Shown in pieces: positions 59,747 through 64,000 of a DNA stretch of 64,000 nucleotides (position 1 is the first letter of the stretch; each line of letters starts with the position of its first letter). The stretch is from Pseudomonas sp. R28(2017) (lineage in GTDB: Bacteria; Pseudomonadota; Gammaproteobacteria; Pseudomonadales; Pseudomonadaceae). Location of the stretch: assembly GCF_002112505.1 (NCBI RefSeq), contig NZ_NEHW01000013.1:1-64000 (forward strand). The letters are read 5' to 3'. Under the pieces are notes generated by a model. It made no database searches. It was not told the DNA's origin and saw only the letters and a list, made by a program, of their open reading frames with translations. The position numbers were made by a program, and so were the translations under genes.

Positions 59747-60745
59747 TCAGTCTGTGACCAGCTTGGCCTGCCCAAGGTTCGCCAGGCGGATGCTGTCCTG
59801 CGCCTGCTGGATCTCGCCCTGGCTGCTGAACGGCCCCAGGCGGACGCGGTGCAGGGTTTGCTGGTTACGCACGATCGAGCTGATGAACACCGGCGCGCTG
59901 ACCATGGTGCTCAGCTTGGAGCGCAGCAGTTCGGCAGCATCCGGGTTGGCGAAGGCGCCCACCTGAAGCACGTTGCCGGCGCCGTTGGCTGCCACGCTGT
60001 TGCCGCCCACCTGCACCGGCACTACCGGCGCCGCGTGCTGCTGCGGCGGCGGGGTCCACTGCTCGACCCGCCCGGTGCTGGCCGGGATCGCCTGGGTCTG
60101 GGCAACCTGTGGCTCCTTGAGCATCAGTGGCGGCTGCTGGCCCTTCTGCGCCCACCATTGCTGCGGGTCGATGCCCTCGACGCGCACGTGCGCAGTACCG
60201 ATCTCGGCATAGCCGAGCTTCTTCGCCGCGGCATAGGACAGGTCGATGATGCGGTCGGAATAGAACGGCCCACGGTCATTGACCCGCAGGATCACACTGC
60301 GGCCGTTGGCCAGGTTGGTCACCTTGACGTAGGCCGGCAGCGGCAGGGTCTTGTGCGCCGCGCTCATGCCGTACAGGTCGTAAAGCTCGCCGTTGGCGGT
60401 GTTCTGGCCATGGAACTTGGTGCCGTACCACGACGCGGTGCCCTCGGCACGGTAGTTGCGCGCGTCCTGCATCGGGTAGTAGGTCTTGCCCAGCACGGTG
60501 TACGGGTTGGCCTTGTAGGCACCGGTGTGCACGGTCGGCGTGGCGTCGGGGATCTTGTTGACGTCCACATCCCACCACGGCGCGCCGTCCTTGTGGGCAC
60601 GGTTGATGTCCAGGCCAGGCTGCGAACGGACCACGTTGCCACTGCCCTGGGAGGTCGGGCGGCTGGAGGAACAGCTGACCAGCAGCATGCCGACGGTCAT
60701 GCAGGTCAGCAGCTTGAAGGTATTGGCAGAGAAGATTGCGCGCAT
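59747..60745 (-). CDS. rlpA: Septal ring lytic transglycosylase RlpA
   Basis: 332 residues. A lipoprotein (lipobox LVSC, Cys25) with a double-psi beta-barrel domain (GTASWYGTKFHGQNTANGE, VTNLANGRSVILRVNDRGP, DRIIDLSYAAAKKLG) and a C-terminal SPOR domain (about 255-332; VLQVGAFANPDAAELLRSKL). It cleaves denuded glycan at the septum. The ATG shares one base with the mltB stop. Confidence 0.95.
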   Translation of the reverse strand: MRAIFSANTFKLLTCMTVGMLLVSCSSSRPTSQGSGNVVRSQPGLDINRAHKDGAPWWDVDVNKIPDATPTVHTGAYKANPYTVLGKTYYPMQDARNYRAEGTASWYGTKFHGQNTANGELYDLYGMSAAHKTLPLPAYVKVTNLANGRSVILRVNDRGPFYSDRIIDLSYAAAKKLGYAEIGTAHVRVEGIDPQQWWAQKGQQPPLMLKEPQVAQTQAIPASTGRVEQWTPPPQQHAAPVVPVQVGGNSVAANGAGNVLQVGAFANPDAAELLRSKLSTMVSAPVFISSIVRNQQTLHRVRLGPFSSQGEIQQAQDSIRLANLGQAKLVTD

Positions 60746-61755
60746 TACTTGACGCCCCGTACTTGGACCAGCTGTTGCGCAAGCTGATGCACCGCCATGG
60801 CATACATCACGCTGCGGTTGTAGCGAGTGATCGCGTAGAAGTTCTTCAGGCCCATCCAGTACTCGGGGCCGTTGTCGCCCTCCAGGCGGAAGGCGGTGAC
60901 CGGCAGATCATCGCGCAACGCATCATGGCTCGACCAGCCAAGCGCCCGCAACTCCCCGACCGTTTTCACCGGTTCAATGCCGGTGGTCAGGCCCTGGTCG
61001 GCCTGCGGACCGGCAACCTGGGCGCGGCTGACCACGCCTTCGCCGGCCACCCAGCCATGGCGCTTGAAGTAGCTGGCCACGCTGCCGATGGCATCGTCGG
61101 GGTTGTTCCAGATGTTGATGTGGCCGTCGCCGTCAAAGTCCACCGCGTAGTTGCGAAAGCTGCTCGGCATGAACTGCGGCAGGCCCATGGCACCGGCATA
61201 AGAACCCTTGAGGGTGAGCGGATCGACCTGCTCGTCACGGGCCAGCAGCAGGAACTCACGCAGCTCCTTGCGGAAGAATTCCGCGCGCGGCGGGTAATCG
61301 AAGGCCAGGGTCGACAACGCATCGATCACCCGGTAGTTGCCGGTGTTGCGGCCAAAGAAGGTTTCCACCCCGATGATCGCGACGATGTACTGCGCCGGCA
61401 CGCCATAGGCCTGCTCGGCACGGGCCAGCACTGCCTCGTGCTGGCGCCAGAAGTCCACGCCACGGGCGATGCGCGCGTCGGTGATGAACATCGGCCGGTA
61501 TTCCTTCCACGGCTTGACCCGTTCGGCCGGGCGCGAGATGGCGTCGAGGATCGACTGCTTGCGCTGCACCTCGCGGAATACACCGTTCAATTGCTCGGGG
61601 GCAAACCCATAGTCGCGGCTCATCTGGAGGACGAACTCGGTCACTGGCGGCGAGCCGTCGTAATCGCCGGCATGGGCCAGCTGTACAGCGCCGAACAGGC
61701 CCACCGCGCCGATCCACGGCGCACAACGGGCAGCCCAGTTACGCACTGCTTGCAT
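60745..61755 (-). CDS. mltB: Lytic murein transglycosylase B
   Basis: 336 residues. A signal peptide is cleaved near LAHA-GD, with no lipobox Cys, so the protein is soluble and periplasmic like SltB1. The catalytic Glu131 is in IIGVETFFGRNTG. SYAGAMGLPQFMPSSFRNYA and VDFDGDGHINIWNN are family motifs. It lies between rodA and rlpA on the same strand in the conserved elongasome cluster. The start at 61755 gives the signal peptide; the frame is open further upstream. Confidence 0.95.
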   Translation of the reverse strand: MQAVRNWAARCAPWIGAVGLFGAVQLAHAGDYDGSPPVTEFVLQMSRDYGFAPEQLNGVFREVQRKQSILDAISRPAERVKPWKEYRPMFITDARIARGVDFWRQHEAVLARAEQAYGVPAQYIVAIIGVETFFGRNTGNYRVIDALSTLAFDYPPRAEFFRKELREFLLLARDEQVDPLTLKGSYAGAMGLPQFMPSSFRNYAVDFDGDGHINIWNNPDDAIGSVASYFKRHGWVAGEGVVSRAQVAGPQADQGLTTGIEPVKTVGELRALGWSSHDALRDDLPVTAFRLEGDNGPEYWMGLKNFYAITRYNRSVMYAMAVHQLAQQLVQVRGVK

Positions 61756-61772
61756 GAAATTCTTCACCTTAT

Positions 61773-62918
61773 TCAAACCTGTGCAATCCATTTGCGGTGC
61801 GTATGGATCGACATCAGAACGCCAAACGCTGACAACAGCGTCACCAACGATGTTCCGCCATAGCTGATGAAGGGCAGCGGCACGCCCACCACGGGCAGAA
61901 GGCCGCTGACCATACCGATATTGACGAACACGTACACAAAGAAAGTCATGGTCAGGCTGCCTGCCAGCAGCTTGCCGAACAGGGTCTGCGCCTGCGCGGT
62001 GATCATCAGCCCGCGGCCGATCAGCAGCAGGTAGACGATCAGCAGCAGGCAGATGCCGACCAGGCCGAACTCTTCGCCAAGCACCGCGATGATGAAGTCG
62101 GTGTGGCTTTCCGGCAAAAAGTCCAGGTGCGACTGGGTACCCAGCAGCCAGCCCTTGCCGAACACGCCGCCGGAACCAATCGCCGCCTTCGACTGGATGA
62201 TGTTCCAGCCGGTCCCCAGCGGGTCGCTCTCCGGGTCGAGGAAGGTCAGTACGCGCTGCTTCTGGTAGTCGTGCATCACGAAGAACCACATCGCCACCGC
62301 TACGGGCACCGCCGCTGCCAGCACGCTGAGAATCCAGCGCCAGCGCAGGCCACCCATGAACAGCACGAATGCGCCAGAGGCGAGAATCAGCAGCGCCGTG
62401 CCCAGGTCAGGTTGGCGGACGATAAGAATGAACGGCACGCCGATCAACACCAGGCTTATTGCCACGTGTTTCAGGTGCGGCGGCAAGGTGCGCTTGGAGA
62501 GGTACCAGGCGATGGTCGCCGGCATGATGATCTTGAGGAATTCCGAAGGCTGGAAGCGGATCACCCCGGGGATGTTGATCCAGCGCGTGGCGCCCATGGC
62601 GTTGTGCCCCATGACATCGACCACCACCAGCAGGAATACCCCCACCAGATACGCCAGCGGCACCCAGCGCGCCATGAAGCGCGGCTCCAGCTGGGCGATG
62701 ACGAACATCGAGACCAGGCCGATGCCGAACGAGGTGGCCTGCTTGAGCAGCAGGTCCCAGTTCTTGCCACTGGCCGAATAGAGCACGAACAGGCTGCCGG
62801 CCGCGAGGGTCAGCAGGATGATCAGCAAGGGGCCGTCGATGTGGATGCGCTGCAGGAAGCTGGCGCGTCGACGCATCACGTCCTCGCTGGAGAGCATGCG
62901 ATCGAAATTGTTCTTCAC
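61773..62918 (-). CDS. rodA: Peptidoglycan glycosyltransferase RodA
   Basis: 381 residues; a SEDS-family polymerase with about ten helices, partner of PBP2 in cell elongation. Family features are ARWINIPGVIRFQPSE-like TRWINIPGVIRFQPSEFLK (about 110-128) and GLLPVVGVPLPFISYGG-like motifs near 345. It starts with GTG overlapping the mrdA stop by four bases (GTGA); internal ATGs are weaker alternatives. Confidence 0.95.
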   Translation of the reverse strand: MKNNFDRMLSSEDVMRRRASFLQRIHIDGPLLIILLTLAAGSLFVLYSASGKNWDLLLKQATSFGIGLVSMFVIAQLEPRFMARWVPLAYLVGVFLLVVVDVMGHNAMGATRWINIPGVIRFQPSEFLKIIMPATIAWYLSKRTLPPHLKHVAISLVLIGVPFILIVRQPDLGTALLILASGAFVLFMGGLRWRWILSVLAAAVPVAVAMWFFVMHDYQKQRVLTFLDPESDPLGTGWNIIQSKAAIGSGGVFGKGWLLGTQSHLDFLPESHTDFIIAVLGEEFGLVGICLLLIVYLLLIGRGLMITAQAQTLFGKLLAGSLTMTFFVYVFVNIGMVSGLLPVVGVPLPFISYGGTSLVTLLSAFGVLMSIHTHRKWIAQV

Positions 62919-64000
62919 GGGGCCGTTTCCTGGGCGACGGTAGTAGGCGCGAATTCAGTCTTGAGCCGGCCGTTCTCGTCGAGCAGCCAGGCGTCCATGA
63001 TCTGCCGCACGACGGGCGCAGCAACGCCGGAGCCGGACTCACCGTTCTCGACCATCACCGAGACCACGATCTTCGGATCGTCAGCCGGGGCGAAGGCGAC
63101 GAACAGCGCGTGGTCGCGGTGGCGTTCCTGGAGTTTGTTGCGGTCGTACTTCTCGCCCTGCTTGATCGCCACCACCTGGGCGGTACCGCTCTTGCCGGCG
63201 ATACGGTACTGGGCGCCGGCCGCAGCCTTGCGCGCAGTACCGCGGGCGTTGTGCATCACCTGCTCCATGCCGTGGGTGACCTTGGCCCAGTCGGACTTGT
63301 CGCGCAGGACGATGTCTTCCATCGGGTTGGGGTCCACCGGTGGCTGGCCTTCGATGGTCTTGGCCAGGTGCGGGCGGTTCCACACCCCCTTGTTGGCGAT
63401 CAGCGCGGTGGCCTGGGCCAGCTGCAGCGGCGTGGCCTGCATGTAACCCTGGCCGATACCGAGGATCAGGGTTTCACCCGGGAACCAGGCCTGCCGGCGG
63501 GTGGCGCGCTTCCACTCGCGCGACGGCATCAGCCCCGGGGACTCCTCGAACATGTCCAGGGCAACCTTTTGGCCGATGCCGAACTTGTTCATGTAGCTGG
63601 ACAGCCGATCGATACCCATCTTGTGGGCCAGGTCGTAGAAGTAGGTGTCGTTGGAGCGCATGATCGCGGTGTCCAGGTCGACCCAGCCGTCACCGGTGCG
63701 GTTCCAGTTACGGTACTTGTGATCGTAATTGGGCAACTGGTAGTAGCCCGGGTCGAATACCCGGCTGCTGGCGTTGACCACCCCGCTGTCCAGGCCGGCA
63801 ATGGCCACCGCCGGCTTGATGGTCGAGCCCGGCGGATACAGGCCGCGCAGTACGCGGTTGAACAGTGGCCGGTCGATCGAGTCGCGCAGCTCGGCATAGG
63901 CCTTGAAGCTGATGCCGGTGACGAACAGGTTGGGGTCGAAGCTGGGCTGGCTGACCATCGCCAGCACCTCGCCGGTGCGCGGGTCGAGCGCCACCACCGC
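62915..64000 (-). CDS. mrdA: Penicillin-binding protein 2 (transpeptidase), partial
   Basis: 361 codons of the C-terminal transpeptidase domain; the N-terminus lies beyond the right edge. The active-site SxxK is in YPPGSTIKPAVAIAGL, SNDTYFYDLAHKMG is the SxN region and KSGTAQV the KTG-like box. It cross-links side-wall peptidoglycan with RodA, whose gene overlaps its stop. Confidence 0.95.
   Translation of the reverse strand, partial: AVVALDPRTGEVLAMVSQPSFDPNLFVTGISFKAYAELRDSIDRPLFNRVLRGLYPPGSTIKPAVAIAGLDSGVVNASSRVFDPGYYQLPNYDHKYRNWNRTGDGWVDLDTAIMRSNDTYFYDLAHKMGIDRLSSYMNKFGIGQKVALDMFEESPGLMPSREWKRATRRQAWFPGETLILGIGQGYMQATPLQLAQATALIANKGVWNRPHLAKTIEGQPPVDPNPMEDIVLRDKSDWAKVTHGMEQVMHNARGTARKAAAGAQYRIAGKSGTAQVVAIKQGEKYDRNKLQERHRDHALFVAFAPADDPKIVVSVMVENGESGSGVAAPVVRQIMDAWLLDENGRLKTEFAPTTVAQETAP

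Overview
The window is chromosomal DNA of a fluorescent Pseudomonas, most likely of the P. putida group. High-GC codon use, gene order and the abundant paired REP palindromes (core GGGCAAGCCCGC, flank CTCCCACAGG) all point there. From about 16 kb onward the gene order follows the conserved Pseudomonas backbone: tesB, histone-deacetylase-like gene, PP4765-type flavoprotein, rhlE, hrpB, amn, a ladS-like kinase, thiD-thiE-hemL, phoH-ybeY-corC-lnt, leuS-lptE-holA, arfA, lipA-lipB-ybeD, dacA-rlpA-mltB-rodA-mrdA. I saw no rRNA, tRNA, CRISPR array, prophage or insertion sequence.

Region 1 (1-12 kb) is an accessory transport and catabolism segment. It holds a DHA2 drug exporter (cut by the left edge) divergent from a LysR gene, a GABA-type permease, a decapitated LysR remnant, and an aldarate/hydroxyacid block. 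That block has an ACS-type MFS transporter, a D-2-hydroxyacid dehydrogenase with a divergent LysR regulator, and glucarate dehydratase with its transporter (gudP-gudD) divergent from a FadR-type regulator. Two exact TNGTNNNACNA operators lie in the gudP/regulator intergenic region.

Region 2 (12-16 kb) is a three-gene iron/heme/cobalamin-type ABC importer with GTGA overlaps, followed by a quinone-oxidoreductase-like gene.

Region 3 (16-34 kb) is a mosaic of housekeeping and poorly characterised genes: HAD phosphatase-tesB, GNAT, a histidine phosphatase, a deacetylase, a flavoprotein whose 5' part carries four perfect DnaA boxes, RNA helicases RhlE and HrpB, an EamA exporter, a NYN-nuclease/DEDDh-exonuclease pair, DUF2076, YciC, an unrecognised low-GC protein, a lipoprotein plus FieF-type metal exporter, an aromatic/glycine-rich secreted protein, an Lrp regulator, DUF2788 and RluE. 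An orphan leftward terminator near 32.45 kb suggests an unannotated small RNA.

Region 4 (34-64 kb) is core metabolism and envelope biogenesis: AMP salvage, AidB-like dehydrogenase, a LadS-like sensor kinase without its receiver domain, thiamine and heme synthesis, the phoH-ybeY-corC-lnt cluster (without the usual adjacent miaB), leucyl-tRNA synthetase, LPS assembly (lptE), replication (holA), ribosome rescue (arfA with a terminator hairpin inside its reading frame), lipoate synthesis, and a peptidoglycan block (dacA, rlpA, mltB, rodA, mrdA) running off the right edge.

Gene boundaries rest on reading frames, family lengths and ribosome-binding sites. Functions rest on motif recognition from memory without database searches.
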